Counted from the stretch's first letter, positions 52,992 through 62,562 are shown. The stretch: 64,000 nucleotides of DNA from Cognatundibacterium rugosum (GCF_014284365.1 NZ_JACOGG010000004.1:1-64000), one strand, 5' to 3'. Made by a program: numbers and translations. Notes: a model not told the origin generated them from the letters alone.

Positions 52992-53567
52992 TTAAGCACC
53001 CCGGCCATCGCAGTAATCCAGCACCAGATCCAGATGCTCAGCAAATTCAGCGATACCGTGATCACTGCCCTCGATAATGAGTTGTCTGGCCCCGGCGTAA
53101 AAACTGATCATTTCACGGTAATCCAGCACTTCATCACCGGTCGCTGCCATCAGAAAATAGCGTTCAGGCCGGGTAATGCCGCTGATGGCCAGCGCGCGCA
53201 GCTGATCCACGTATTCCGCCTTAAATTCAAATACCTGATCGCTGTGATAATACGTCGTCACGCCCACATAGGACTCCAGCTCGCGTGGTGGTTTGACGGC
53301 CGGATTCACCACCACAGCGCGACAGCCATACTGTTCAGCCAGCCAGGTCGCATAAAAGCCACCCAGCGATGAACCGATGATCGTCAGTTGTTCCGGTGCG
53401 GTATCTGCAATGATGGCCCGCGCCTGTGCTATTGCCTCTGCGGGTGATGGCGACAAGGCCGGACTATGAAATTCTGCGCTGCGGCCCAGCTGATCCATAT
53501 GGGCCTGCATCATCCTGGCCTTAAAGGAACTGGGTGATGACCGGAAGCCATGCAGATACAGTATCAT
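52992..53567 (-). CDS. yqiA: YqiA/YcfP family alpha/beta hydrolase (esterase)
   Basis: A 191-residue esterase-type protein. LYLHGFRSSPSSFKA near the N terminus and the nucleophile elbow GSSLGGFYATWL are the YqiA family marks, with an acid in TGDEVLDY and His in EGSDHGI. The family has weak esterase activity; its natural substrate is unknown. The ATG overlaps the mpl stop by 4 bases (ATGA). UbiC follows 4 bases after the stop. Confidence 0.88.
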   Translation of the reverse strand: MILYLHGFRSSPSSFKARMMQAHMDQLGRSAEFHSPALSPSPAEAIAQARAIIADTAPEQLTIIGSSLGGFYATWLAEQYGCRAVVVNPAVKPPRELESYVGVTTYYHSDQVFEFKAEYVDQLRALAISGITRPERYFLMAATGDEVLDYREMISFYAGARQLIIEGSDHGIAEFAEHLDLVLDYCDGRGA

Positions 53568-54949
53568 GCCAGCTCCGCTGGCAGGGCTGTGAGCGCGTCG
53601 AGCAGCTTTTGATGAATGCCGCCAAAGCCGCCATTACTCATCACCAATACCGTATCACCGGGACGGGCCGCCGCGACGATGGCATCGACTAAAGCCGGGA
53701 TTTGCTGAAACGCGGCGGCCTTGTCACCCAAAGGCGCAAGCGCTTCGGCCAAATCCCAGCCCAAGGCATCCTTGCCTTCCTGAGCGCCGTAGCCAAACAC
53801 CAGATCGGCCTGCGCCAACGCTTCCGGTAAGGCCTGCTTCATGGTGCCCAGCTTCATGGTATTGGAACGCGGTTCCAGCACAGCCAGGATGCGCTGCGCA
53901 CCGGCTTTGCGGCGCAAACCCGCTACCGTGGTACTGATTGCCGTCGGATGATGGGCAAAATCATCAATCACGGTAACACCCTGTACCACGCCACGTACTT
54001 CCATGCGCCGTTTGACGCTCACGAATTGCGACAATGCTTCTATCGCCAGTGCCGGTGGCACGCCCACATGGCGCGCAGCGGCAATCGCTGCTAAGGCATT
54101 CTGACGGTTATGTTCGCCATTCAGTGCCCACTGCACACGACCTTGCAATTGCTGCTCAAAATACACGTCGAAATCTTCACCCTGCTGCAACTCCAGACGC
54201 CAGCTTTGCTGTTGTCCAAAGCTTTCCTGTTCGCTCCAGCAACCGCGCTGCATCACATTGACCAGTGCTGCACTGTCACCATTGAAGATCACGCGCCCCA
54301 CACCGGGCACGGTACGTACCAGATGATGAAACTGGGTTTCTATCGCTTTCAGGTCAGGGAAAATATCGGCGTGATCGTATTCCAGATTATTCAGGATCGC
54401 GGTCTTGGCATGGTAATGCACAAATTTACTGCGCTTATCGAAGAAGGCCGTGTCGTATTCGTCCGCTTCGATCACAAAAAAATCAGAAGCATGATTGCCC
54501 TGTAAGCGTGCCGAAATACCGAAATTCATCGGTACCCCGCCGATCAGAAAACCCGGCGCATAACCGGCATACTCCAGTATCCAGGCCAGCATGGCCGACG
54601 TCGTGGTTTTACCATGCGTCCCCGCTACTGCCAGGACCCATTTATGGCGCAGAATGTGCTCGCCTATCCATTGTGGACCAGAGACATAAGGCAGACCACG
54701 GTTCAGGATTTCTTCCATCAGCGGATTGCCGCGCGAGACCACATTGCCGATCACATAAAGATCCGGCTCCAGTGCGATCTGTTCTGCACCAAAACCTTGG
54801 GTCAGCGTGATGCCCTGCGCTTCCAGCTGGGTGCTCATGGGCGGGTAGACATTGGCATCGCAGCCCGTCACGGTATGCCCGGCTTCTTTTGCTAACACCG
54901 CCAGTCCACCCATGAAGGTACCGCAGATACCTAAAATATGAATATGCAT
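53564..54949 (-). CDS. mpl: UDP-MurNAc:murein tripeptide ligase
   Basis: A 461-residue Mur ligase. The N-terminal GICGTFMGGLAVLAKEAGHTV nucleotide motif, the P-loop VAGTHGKTTTSAMLAW, the EADEYDTAFFD segment and DDFAHHPTAISTT are typical. It joins recovered L-Ala-D-Glu-mDAP tripeptide to UDP-MurNAc, recycling peptidoglycan peptides. Homology to MurC is expected, but the motif set and length fit Mpl. It is the first gene of the minus-strand run ending at 47174. The amgK/murU pair at 37990-39775 supplies the sugar side of recycling. Confidence 0.94.
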   Translation of the reverse strand: MHIHILGICGTFMGGLAVLAKEAGHTVTGCDANVYPPMSTQLEAQGITLTQGFGAEQIALEPDLYVIGNVVSRGNPLMEEILNRGLPYVSGPQWIGEHILRHKWVLAVAGTHGKTTTSAMLAWILEYAGYAPGFLIGGVPMNFGISARLQGNHASDFFVIEADEYDTAFFDKRSKFVHYHAKTAILNNLEYDHADIFPDLKAIETQFHHLVRTVPGVGRVIFNGDSAALVNVMQRGCWSEQESFGQQQSWRLELQQGEDFDVYFEQQLQGRVQWALNGEHNRQNALAAIAAARHVGVPPALAIEALSQFVSVKRRMEVRGVVQGVTVIDDFAHHPTAISTTVAGLRRKAGAQRILAVLEPRSNTMKLGTMKQALPEALAQADLVFGYGAQEGKDALGWDLAEALAPLGDKAAAFQQIPALVDAIVAAARPGDTVLVMSNGGFGGIHQKLLDALTALPAELA

Positions 54950-55117
54950 AATGCCTCTAAATTTCAGAATCCCGCAATTCTACCCGACATCAGCATGGAT
55001 ACCCTATGGGGAAATCGGTGGAAAACGACAGAAATGCGGCGTCTCTAACCTCTTACTGCGACACCCGGGCAGCAGCGACGTCTGGCAAGCCTGACAGGCT
55101 TGGGCTATGATGCCCGC
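54950..55117. promoter_or_regulatory. Divergent mpl/nucleotidyltransferase-like promoter region
   Basis: About 170 bases hold the promoters of mpl and the plus-strand gene. A near-palindrome CAAGCCTG-A-CAGGCTTG (55086-55102) lies 16 bases before the plus-strand start and could be an operator. Confidence 0.4.
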
Positions 55118-55714
55118 ATGATGATACACACACCGAATGAAGCCGAAGCACTGCGTGCCGAAATCGCGGCGCTGGCAGCCCGCATGATCGCTGAGGATGG
55201 CGCAGATTACGCGTCGGCCAAGAAGAAGGCCGCCAAACAATTACTGGGCAATCAGCGCATCAAGGGCGATGTACTTCCTGACAATGCACAAATAGAACAG
55301 GAAGTGCGTGAATACAATGCGCTGTTCTTTGGCGACACCCAGCCGCAGCGCTTACAGCAATTAAGGCTGCTGGCGCTGGAAATCATGGAGCAACTGGAGC
55401 AATTCCAGCCTTATCTGGTGGGCGCCGTACTCAATGGCACCGCTGGTCAGCATTCCGATATCTATCTGCATCTGTATACCGACAATGCCAAGGAAGTTGC
55501 GATTTTCCTGCTGAATAAAGATGTGCAATTTGAGGTATCGGAAAGCTATAACGCGCGCAATGAGAGCGTAGAGACGCTCAGTTTCCTGTACAAGAATGAA
55601 GGCGTACATCTGATCCTGCACGAGCAGGATGGTTTGCGCAGCGGGCAAACCCGCAGCAATGAACGTGCTAATCTGTCCACCTTACGCCAATTGATCGCTA
55701 CGTCTGCGGAGTAA
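55118..55714 (+). CDS. Nucleotidyltransferase-like protein of unknown function
   Basis: A 198-residue protein. A helical N terminus (EALRAEIAALAARMIAEDGAD) is followed by a block PYLVGAVLNGTAGQHSDIYLHLYTDN, which resembles the G-S/T...D-x-D region of minimal nucleotidyltransferases, though the second Asp is replaced by Tyr-Leu-His-Leu, so activity is unlikely without a closer look. It is a plausible adaptor or inactive member. The start could be 55118 or 55121 (adjacent ATGs); no ribosome binding site is obvious. It is divergent from mpl and convergent with the M48 gene. Confidence 0.68.
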   Translation: MMIHTPNEAEALRAEIAALAARMIAEDGADYASAKKKAAKQLLGNQRIKGDVLPDNAQIEQEVREYNALFFGDTQPQRLQQLRLLALEIMEQLEQFQPYLVGAVLNGTAGQHSDIYLHLYTDNAKEVAIFLLNKDVQFEVSESYNARNESVETLSFLYKNEGVHLILHEQDGLRSGQTRSNERANLSTLRQLIATSAE

Positions 55715-55732
55715 GCTACCCGCTTAAAATCA

Positions 55733-55760
55733 GCCAGCGCCATTTCAGCATGACGCTGGC
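55733..55760. terminator. Possible convergent terminator
   Basis: GCCAGCG (55733-55739) pairs with CGCTGGC (55754-55760) between the two convergent genes. There is only a short T-rich stretch, so termination is uncertain. Confidence 0.35.
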
Positions 55761-55776
55761 GTTTCAAACCTTTCCG

Positions 55777-56829
55777 CTACTTCGCTGCTGCAGCAGCGCG
55801 CGCGCGTTCGATGCGCAGCCTGGGATTCGGATGCGAACTCACATAGTCCAGACTTTTACGCATCCAGATCGGCAGGCTGTTCATTGCACTGTCGCTTTTT
55901 TTGCTTAACATTTCAAATAATTCAGCAAAGCGATCCGGGGAAATCCCCAGCGCCTGCAGTCGTGCAAACGCATAGGCGTCCGCCTCAGACTCAGCGTCAC
56001 GTGAATAGTCCATTTTTAGTAAGAGGCCAGGTGCTACCGTCATCACCACACTAAAATCACCAAACAGCGTGGCCATCATTACCGTCACCATGGAGTCACT
56101 GATCAGCCCGCGCATGGGATGGCGATACTGAATATGGCCGACTTCATGCGCCAGCACTGCAGCGAGCCGCTCCTCTGCTTCAGGGTTGAGTAAGTCATCT
56201 TTTCCCGTTTGCAAAAGCCGTATCATCTGATCCGTCACCACGACCGTGCCACCAGGCAGAGCGAAGGCATTTGGACCAAACTGCCCGGAATCACGGACTT
56301 CCAGATGAATCGGGAACAGCGCTTTCGCTGGCTTAATACGTTTTAGTAACTGCTCGGCCTGCAGGATTTGTGCGTCGGTGAGCAGACTCGGCTTGAAAGT
56401 ATGCTCATCTAAGGCTGTCATTAGCTTGGCACCTAACTCACGCTCAGTGACGACAGGCACCCAGTTCACAGCCCGGTCAGCAATCGCCGGGATCAGCCAG
56501 CGATACACACTGAACAGCATGGCCGCCATCAAGACGATCGCCAGCAAAGCCAGCATCCACCTGGACTGCCAGCGTTCGACCAGGCCGGGCTGGTAAGCCA
56601 TCATCTGGCGTAGCGTCTGCTTATCAGAGGCTGCCTGTACTTCGGCATGCGATCCGTCCGGGAAGCGTAACAATCCTGGAGCCGCAAGAAATAACTCGTC
56701 CAGCTGGGTTTGCGCTTTGCTGTAACGCTGCGTCCAGGCTTCACCAATTAACTCCAGGACATCACCGTGATCCTGCAGCTCGGCAGAACGATGCTGCGCG
56801 TGAAGGCCATCGAAATACAATACTTGCAT
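55777..56829 (-). CDS. M48 family membrane metallopeptidase
   Basis: A 350-residue zinc protease with the active site LAAVLAHEVGHIQYRHP (HExxH) and the third-ligand Glu in DAESEADAYAF. A membrane helix lies at about residues 87-107 (WMLALLAIVLMAAMLFSVYRW). The family includes periplasmic or membrane quality-control proteases such as BepA and HtpX relatives. The start is ATG 56829 (MQVLYFDG), just 10 bases after the DUF898 gene stop, so the two are one operon. A chaperone or protease role in the envelope is an inference. Confidence 0.87.
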   Translation of the reverse strand: MQVLYFDGLHAQHRSAELQDHGDVLELIGEAWTQRYSKAQTQLDELFLAAPGLLRFPDGSHAEVQAASDKQTLRQMMAYQPGLVERWQSRWMLALLAIVLMAAMLFSVYRWLIPAIADRAVNWVPVVTERELGAKLMTALDEHTFKPSLLTDAQILQAEQLLKRIKPAKALFPIHLEVRDSGQFGPNAFALPGGTVVVTDQMIRLLQTGKDDLLNPEAEERLAAVLAHEVGHIQYRHPMRGLISDSMVTVMMATLFGDFSVVMTVAPGLLLKMDYSRDAESEADAYAFARLQALGISPDRFAELFEMLSKKSDSAMNSLPIWMRKSLDYVSSHPNPRLRIERARAAAAAK

Positions 56830-56839
56830 CACATCACCC

Positions 56840-58045
56840 TCACCAGGAAAGATCAAAACCAAACATATCTGCCGATGCATCCGCAGTCGAGGTGCTGCGC
56901 TGCCCATCGGCGGCAGCTCCAGCCGCCTCAAAACTGGCGACCGTCAATTGCATATGCTCAAGCCGGAAACGATACGCTGCCACAACCGCGAAAGGACGAT
57001 AAAGCCCAAGGCTCAACACGGTCAGGAAGAAATTTTTTGTTTGCAGTTTGATATAGGCCGACATAGGCAGTACAGATTGAATTTGCACGCCTTGTAAAGA
57101 GGTGCTGTTCCAAAGCCGGTTCCAGAGACTGACTTGTAAAGCCGGACCCAGTATCAGATAAACAATATAGGCGGCGCTAACCCCACCCAAGATGGCCATC
57201 AGGACAGAAGCAAAAACGACTTTATCCTTAGCGAAAATTTTTGAACCATTGACAGTGACTGCAGTCGTCAAGCCGATGATAAACACTGCCAGCAGCATCA
57301 CTAAAACAGCAGCGACAAAAGGCCATACAAAACGAGTCCACCCCAGCGTCGTGGCAGAACGCAAACGCCCATAAGCAAAATTCCCATTTTGATAGCGCTT
57401 CATCCCCGCATAGAGCCAAGGCCAGCTCAGATAAGGGAGGAAAGCATAGATAAGCCAGGTGGTGCGGCGTGGATACAGTACAGTCACCAAGCCTGGCAAC
57501 AGAAAGATCACCACCACCGGCAAGTACACCAGGTAAGCACGCATGCGGCTGCCATGAAATTGAAAGCGAATGCCGCGATAGCTGGTATTTTGTAAGCGAA
57601 AACGTAAGGCCCCTCTGAGCATCAGCGGCAACATGAAGAGCAAAGCCAGCGCGATCAGGATTGCACTCAATTTAGACAGGCCATACACATAGTGATAAAA
57701 AAACAGAAAGATTACGCTGATGATACGTCCACGCAAAATCACCTCTGGACGGCCATGGAAATTAAAAACTGCCCCGGCATACACCGTATTCTGGTCAAAA
57801 TACTTGAGCCGCCTGACCTTGGCCCAGGCCGAATACACACCGAGTGTGAGCAAGGTCAGGCACAGGTTAACGATCCAGATACGGAAGTATTCCTTACCGC
57901 TGCCAGTAAACCGGATGCGATCATCGGTAGCTAGGGCTAGTGCTGTGTCCGTCAAGCTGACGGTTGGATTGGATGATATGAAATCCTGACTTTCAGTGGC
58001 CGGTGCGCTTAGCGGGTCCACGGGTAATGCATGACTGCTCAACAT
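56840..58045 (-). CDS. DUF898 (YjgN-like) membrane protein
   Basis: A 401-residue integral membrane protein with the DUF898 pattern: FTGSGKEYFRIWIVNLCLTL, VYSAWAKVRRLKYF and repeated GRLRSATTLGWTRF type segments, with six or more membrane helices. The function of the family is unknown. The N-terminal 50 residues are polar. The start is set at ATG 58045, with GGGAAG about 5 bases upstream, rather than at an in-frame start at 58162. It is followed directly by an M48 protease, a pairing that suggests joint envelope work. Confidence 0.83.
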   Translation of the reverse strand: MLSSHALPVDPLSAPATESQDFISSNPTVSLTDTALALATDDRIRFTGSGKEYFRIWIVNLCLTLLTLGVYSAWAKVRRLKYFDQNTVYAGAVFNFHGRPEVILRGRIISVIFLFFYHYVYGLSKLSAILIALALLFMLPLMLRGALRFRLQNTSYRGIRFQFHGSRMRAYLVYLPVVVIFLLPGLVTVLYPRRTTWLIYAFLPYLSWPWLYAGMKRYQNGNFAYGRLRSATTLGWTRFVWPFVAAVLVMLLAVFIIGLTTAVTVNGSKIFAKDKVVFASVLMAILGGVSAAYIVYLILGPALQVSLWNRLWNSTSLQGVQIQSVLPMSAYIKLQTKNFFLTVLSLGLYRPFAVVAAYRFRLEHMQLTVASFEAAGAAADGQRSTSTADASADMFGFDLSW

Positions 58046-58341
58046 AATACTTCCCAAATCAATTAAGACTTCAAGGCGGACAACACGATGATTGCAACAT
58101 ATAAAGGCGTCAGCATCGTAATGCTCACGATACCATGCGGGCTTAAGTGTCCACGCCCCCAAAAGCCAAGACCTGTGCTGCCATGCACCAGTTTGATTGC
58201 CATTTTTACATACAATTTACACAAATGCTACTGATGACGCAGTTCTGACCCAGTCAGCACGAACACGCACTAAGAAAAACTGCGCTAAGATGGCTGCCAG
58301 TCAACAACTCGGCAATACAGCCATACAGAGAGCAAGCGATC

Positions 58342-58887
58342 ATGATCAATAAAAAATTCCTGTCCTTTGCCGTCCTGATCGGTGCCGCCTGTGCCGGACT
58401 CGGCATTTATGCGGGCAATGTCCACTCCACGCCAGACACACCGCAATCCGGCGCAGTCAGGCAATTGATGAGCAAATCCTTGCCGGACACCAGTGGCAAA
58501 CCGCACGCATTGGCGCAATACAGCAATCAACTGCTGATCGTGAATTTTTGGGCGACCTGGTGTAAACCTTGCGTTCAAGAAATGCCAGAATTATCTGAAT
58601 TGCAAAATGAACTCAAATCTAAAAAGGTGCAGATACTGGGTCTGGGCATAGACAGTCCATCCAATATCACCGAATTCACGCAGAAGTACCCTGTCAGCTA
58701 CCCCATATTTGTCGCGGGTCTGGACGGTAGTGAGTTATCACGTCAACTCGGCAATCAGGCAGGCGGACTACCGTTTACAGTCATGCTGGATGCGCAGGGT
58801 AAGCTGGTCAAAACCTATCTGGGACGCTTGAAAATGCAGGAATTAAAAGCGGATATCGCCAAATATTCTGCGGAAAAATCAAAGTAA
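58342..58887 (+). CDS. TlpA-like thioredoxin-fold protein
   Basis: A 181-residue exported thioredoxin-like protein. A membrane or signal segment (about residues 5-25) precedes a thioredoxin domain with active site VNFWATWCKPCVQEMP (CxxC), and GGLPFTVMLDAQG as the cis-Pro region. It is the TlpA/ResA-type disulfide reductase family, working in the periplasm on cytochrome c or other thiol proteins. The ATG at 58342 has GAGAG some 10 bases upstream. aroQ follows 72 bases after its stop. Confidence 0.87.
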   Translation: MINKKFLSFAVLIGAACAGLGIYAGNVHSTPDTPQSGAVRQLMSKSLPDTSGKPHALAQYSNQLLIVNFWATWCKPCVQEMPELSELQNELKSKKVQILGLGIDSPSNITEFTQKYPVSYPIFVAGLDGSELSRQLGNQAGGLPFTVMLDAQGKLVKTYLGRLKMQELKADIAKYSAEKSK

Positions 58888-58959
58888 GTCGTTTTTTTCT
58901 TGCCAATCTGCAGTTATTGACGGCAAAATGCGGCCATCTTCGTCAAACTGAATGCGACT

Positions 58960-59397
58960 ATGGCAAGCAAACTGCTGCTGCTGAATGGCCCCAATCTGAA
59001 TTTGCTCGGCACCCGTGAACCTGCAACCTATGGTTCCACTACTCTCGCTGAAGTGGAAGCTGCCGCTATCGCGCAAGCGCAGGCGGCAGGTGCAGAACTG
59101 GTCTGCTTCCAAAGTAATCATGAAGGCGCACTGATAGATCGTATTCATGCTGCACGCGCGGAACAAATTGATGCCATTGTGGTCAATCCAGGTGGGCTCA
59201 CACATACCAGCGTGGCCTTACGCGATGCATTGGCAGGCGTGGCGATTCCTTTCATAGAGCTGCATATTTCCAATGTGCATCAACGCGAAAGTTTCCGACA
59301 TCACTCATTTTTATCCGCCATCGCTCAAGGTGTGATTTGCGGCCTGGGCACAGACGGGTACCGGTTAGCGATTGATTTTTTCCTCAAAAAGCGCTAA
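58960..59397 (+). CDS. aroQ: 3-dehydroquinate dehydratase type II
   Basis: A 145-residue type II dehydroquinase. [19 protein letters not shown] at the N terminus carries the conserved Asn and Arg, with the catalytic Tyr at [19 protein letters not shown] and [17 protein letters not shown] hold the other active-site residues. It dehydrates 3-dehydroquinate in the shikimate pathway, as a dodecamer in the cytoplasm. The gene order aroQ-accB-accC is common in proteobacteria and supports the assignment. Confidence 0.96.
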   Translation: MASKLLLLNGPNLNLLGTREPATYGSTTLAEVEAAAIAQAQAAGAELVCFQSNHEGALIDRIHAARAEQIDAIVVNPGGLTHTSVALRDALAGVAIPFIELHISNVHQRESFRHHSFLSAIAQGVICGLGTDGYRLAIDFFLKKR

Positions 59398-59467
59398 CTT
59401 CCACCATCTCCGCGCTAACTTAGCTTAATTTTAAATAAAATATATTACAATTCACTGCGCGGAAGCA

Positions 59468-59496
59468 TTGCAGAAACCGAGTAAACACTCTATATT
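59468..59496 (+). promoter_or_regulatory. Candidate accBC promoter
   Basis: TTGCAG (59468-59473) and TATATT (59491-59496) are separated by 17 bases and lie 46 bases before the accB start, within an AT-rich stretch. The -10 is close to consensus, the -35 only partly. Confidence 0.45.
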
Positions 59497-59541
59497 GCGC
59501 GCTTACTTTTTTCAGAACTACTTTTTTCAAGGGGATTCCAC

Positions 59542-60000
59542 ATGGATTTAAGAAAACTCAAGACCCTGATCGACCTCGTAGCAGAATCGGATATCGCAGA
59601 ACTCGAAGTAACGGAAGGTGAAGGCAAAGTCCGTATCGTTAAGTCCTCCGCCATGCCCCAGAATCAAGTTGTGATGATGCAGCCTCAGGCGCAACAAGCA
59701 GCGCCGCTTGCAGCCGCACCGGCAGCCAGTGCAGCACCTGTTGCAGCAGCACCTGCCATACCGGAAGGCCTGATCGTGAAATCGCCTATGGTCGGCACTT
59801 TCTACCGCTCTTCTGCTCCGGGCGCAGCGCCATTTGCGGATATTGGCAAGAGCGTAGCGAAAGGCGATACCCTGTGTATCATCGAAGCGATGAAGCTGCT
59901 GAATGAGATTGAAAGCGATTACGAAGGCACGATTAAGCAAATTCTGGTAGAGAATGGTCAGCCAGTCGAGTTCGGTCAGCCACTGTTTGTGATTGGCTAA
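59542..60000 (+). CDS. accB: Acetyl-CoA carboxylase biotin carboxyl carrier protein
   Basis: A 152-residue BCCP. The N-terminal domain [20 protein letters not shown] is followed by an Ala/Pro/Gln-rich linker (about 55-78) and the biotinyl domain with EAMKLLNEI (biotin Lys118) and the thumb-like [20 protein letters not shown]. It carries CO2 from AccC to the transferase in fatty acid synthesis. AAGGGGA lies about 6 bases before the ATG. accC follows after 62 bases. Confidence 0.97.
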   Translation: MDLRKLKTLIDLVAESDIAELEVTEGEGKVRIVKSSAMPQNQVVMMQPQAQQAAPLAAAPAASAAPVAAAPAIPEGLIVKSPMVGTFYRSSAPGAAPFADIGKSVAKGDTLCIIEAMKLLNEIESDYEGTIKQILVENGQPVEFGQPLFVIG

Positions 60001-60062
60001 TCCTGGCCGGGATGCCCTGACAGGCACCGCAGCTGCAACCATAGCTACAGCAAAGTTAAATC

Positions 60063-61430
60063 ATGTTTGAAAAAATTCTTATCGCCAATCGTGGTGAAAT
60101 CGCATTGCGCATTCAGCGTGCGTGCCGCGAAATGGGCATTAAAACCGTGGTGGTGCATTCTGAAGCTGACCGCGAGGCCAAGTATGTGAAACTGGCGGAT
60201 GAATCCGTCTGTATCGGCCCGGCGCCTTCCAATCTGAGCTATCTGAGCATGCCAGCCATCATCAGCGCTGCTGAAGTGACTGATGCCCAGGCTATCCATC
60301 CGGGCTATGGCTTTCTGTCTGAAAACGCGGACTTCGCAGAACGCGTAGAACAATCCGGTTTTGTTTTCATCGGCCCACGTGCCGAATCCATCCGTATGAT
60401 GGGTGATAAAGTCTCTGCCAAGCATGCCATGATAGAAGCTGGCGTACCTTGCGTCCCTGGATCGGATGGTGCGTTACCGGATGATCCTAAGGTGATCGTC
60501 CAGACTGCACGTAAAGTCGGTTATCCGGTCATTATCAAAGCTGCCGGTGGTGGTGGTGGACGCGGTATGCGCGTGGTTCACACCGAAGCTGCACTGCTCA
60601 ATGCCGTGACCATGACCAAGACCGAAGCCGGTGCCGCCTTCGGCAATCCTGAAGTCTATATGGAAAAATTCCTGGAAAATCCACGTCACGTGGAAATCCA
60701 GATTCTGGCCGACCAGCATGGCAATGCAGTCTGGCTCGGCGAACGCGACTGCTCTATGCAGCGCCGCCATCAAAAAGTCATTGAAGAAGCACCTGCACCC
60801 GGCATTCCGCGCGAGCTGATCGCTACAGTCGGTGAACGTTGTGCGGCTGCCTGCCGCAAGATAGGCTATCGCGGTGCAGGTACGTTTGAATTCTTATACG
60901 AAAACGGCGAATTCTATTTCATCGAAATGAATACCCGCGTTCAGGTTGAGCATCCGGTTACAGAAATGATTACCGGTATCGATATTGTTCAGGAACAAAT
61001 CCGTATCGCGTTCAATGAGAAGCTGCGCTTCACGCAGGACCAGGTGCAGTTCCGCGGCCATGCGATCGAATGCCGTATCAATGCCGAAGATCCGTTTAAG
61101 TTCATCCCCTCGCCAGGCCGTATCACTTCCTGGCATACACCGGGCGGCCCTGGCATTCGTGTTGACTCGCATGCCTACGCAGGGTATTTTGTACCGCCTA
61201 ACTATGATTCTATGATAGGCAAGGTAATTGCTTATGGTGAAACCCGTGATCAGGCGATCCGTCGCATGCAGATCGCTTTGTCAGAGATGGTGGTAGAAGG
61301 CATACAAACCAACATCCCTTTACATCGTGAGCTGATGATCGATGCACGCTTCATTGAAGGCGGTACCAACATTCACTATCTGGAACATAAGCTGGCGGGC
61401 ATGCCAGTGCTGGATAAGAAGGTCAAATAA
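60063..61430 (+). CDS. accC: Acetyl-CoA carboxylase biotin carboxylase
   Basis: A 455-residue biotin carboxylase with an ATP-grasp fold. [21 protein letters not shown] is the N-terminal motif, [14 protein letters not shown] the glycine-rich loop, and [17 protein letters not shown] the conserved active-site region. It carboxylates the biotin of AccB using ATP and bicarbonate, the first step of malonyl-CoA synthesis. It lies in an accB-accC operon. Two strong hairpins follow its stop (61443-61469 and 61488-61513). Confidence 0.97.
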   Translation: MFEKILIANRGEIALRIQRACREMGIKTVVVHSEADREAKYVKLADESVCIGPAPSNLSYLSMPAIISAAEVTDAQAIHPGYGFLSENADFAERVEQSGFVFIGPRAESIRMMGDKVSAKHAMIEAGVPCVPGSDGALPDDPKVIVQTARKVGYPVIIKAAGGGGGRGMRVVHTEAALLNAVTMTKTEAGAAFGNPEVYMEKFLENPRHVEIQILADQHGNAVWLGERDCSMQRRHQKVIEEAPAPGIPRELIATVGERCAAACRKIGYRGAGTFEFLYENGEFYFIEMNTRVQVEHPVTEMITGIDIVQEQIRIAFNEKLRFTQDQVQFRGHAIECRINAEDPFKFIPSPGRITSWHTPGGPGIRVDSHAYAGYFVPPNYDSMIGKVIAYGETRDQAIRRMQIALSEMVVEGIQTNIPLHRELMIDARFIEGGTNIHYLEHKLAGMPVLDKKVK

Positions 61431-61442
61431 TCCATCAACCAG

Positions 61443-61469
61443 TCTGCGCACCAGGCGATTTTGCGCAGA
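61443..61469 (+). other. 8-bp stem-loop after accC
   Basis: TCTGCGCA (61443-61450) and TGCGCAGA (61462-61469) pair with an 11-base loop. No T-run follows; it is the first of two hairpins in the accC-prmA gap. Confidence 0.4.
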
Positions 61470-61487
61470 TGGATGTTGACAGAAGTA

Positions 61488-61513
61488 CACAGAGGCTGGC
61501 AACAGCCTCTGTG
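61488..61513 (+). other. 11-bp GCAA-tetraloop hairpin after accC
   Basis: CACAGAGGCTG and CAGCCTCTGTG form a perfect 11-bp stem capped by GCAA, a stable GNRA-type tetraloop. There is no T-run, so it may protect the accBC mRNA 3' end or act in Rho-dependent or processing control of prmA. Confidence 0.5.
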
Positions 61514-61647
61514 CGTTAGCAACAAGCAAAAATTGACAGAACAGCGCTTAGGCAAAACCGCGACGCTTACAATCTGCGCGCCAGTCAGGCGAAGCGTAGA
61601 CTACACTCCGGAGCAATTTTGCGTAAGTTCTGAGAAAGAAACAAATT

Positions 61648-62559
61648 ATGGGTTGGATAGAAATCGTCATCGAAGTGGCGCGTGAGCATGCAGAGTCCTT
61701 ATCGGATGCATTGATGGAAACCGGTGCTTTATCAGTTTCCGTGGAAGATGCAGATGAAGGTACCGAAGCGGAAAAACCGTTGTTCGGTGAGCCTGGCATG
61801 GAGCCGGATGAAGCGGCCTGGGATCGCAGCCGCGTGGTTGCACTCGCCGATGTCGATATCGATCACGTCACACTGGTGGCAGAAGCTGCAGCCAGTATCG
61901 GTTTGCCAGCCACACCATCTTACACGACGCGTAGCGTTGAAGAGCAGGACTGGGTACGTCTGACCCAATCCCAGTTTGCACCTATCCATATTGGCAAAAA
62001 CATCTGGGTCGTACCTAGCTGGCATGATGCGCCGGATGCAAATGCACTGGTACTCGAACTCGATCCTGGTCTCGCATTTGGTACCGGCAGTCATCCAACC
62101 ACCCGTCTCTGCATGGAGTGGCTGGAAGCGCATGCACCGCAAGACTTATCGGTACTCGATTACGGTTGCGGCTCCGGCATTCTGGCTATGGTTGCTAAAA
62201 AGCTGGGCGCAGCGAAAGTCATCGGCGTCGATATTGATCCGCAAGCGATAGAATCTGCCGGCTTTAATGCTGAGCGCAATCATTGCGACATCGAATACGC
62301 GCTGCCAGAGCCTTTTTCTGTCGCCTATCCTGAATCTGAAAAATTCAATGTGGTCGTCGCTAATATCCTGTCCAGCCCCTTAAAGCTGATGGCACCGATG
62401 CTGGCCGGACGCGTCGCACCGGGTGGCGCACTGATACTGTCCGGGGTACTGGCACGTCAGGCAGAGGAAGTGGCGGCTGCTTATGCCCCGTTCATCCAGC
62501 TCAGCGTCTGGGCAGAACATGAAGGCTGGGTTGCCCTGGCCGGTCATTTACCCTCTTAA
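61648..62559 (+). CDS. prmA: Ribosomal protein L11 methyltransferase
   Basis: A 303-residue methyltransferase. An N-terminal substrate-recognition domain (about 1-90) precedes the Rossmann core with [17 protein letters not shown] and the SAM motif [37 protein letters not shown] is the conserved active-site loop. It trimethylates lysines and the N terminus of ribosomal protein L11. It lies 217 bases downstream of accC, and the accC-prmA pairing is common. Confidence 0.96.
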   Translation: MGWIEIVIEVAREHAESLSDALMETGALSVSVEDADEGTEAEKPLFGEPGMEPDEAAWDRSRVVALADVDIDHVTLVAEAAASIGLPATPSYTTRSVEEQDWVRLTQSQFAPIHIGKNIWVVPSWHDAPDANALVLELDPGLAFGTGSHPTTRLCMEWLEAHAPQDLSVLDYGCGSGILAMVAKKLGAAKVIGVDIDPQAIESAGFNAERNHCDIEYALPEPFSVAYPESEKFNVVVANILSSPLKLMAPMLAGRVAPGGALILSGVLARQAEEVAAAYAPFIQLSVWAEHEGWVALAGHLPS

Positions 62560-62562
62560 GCT

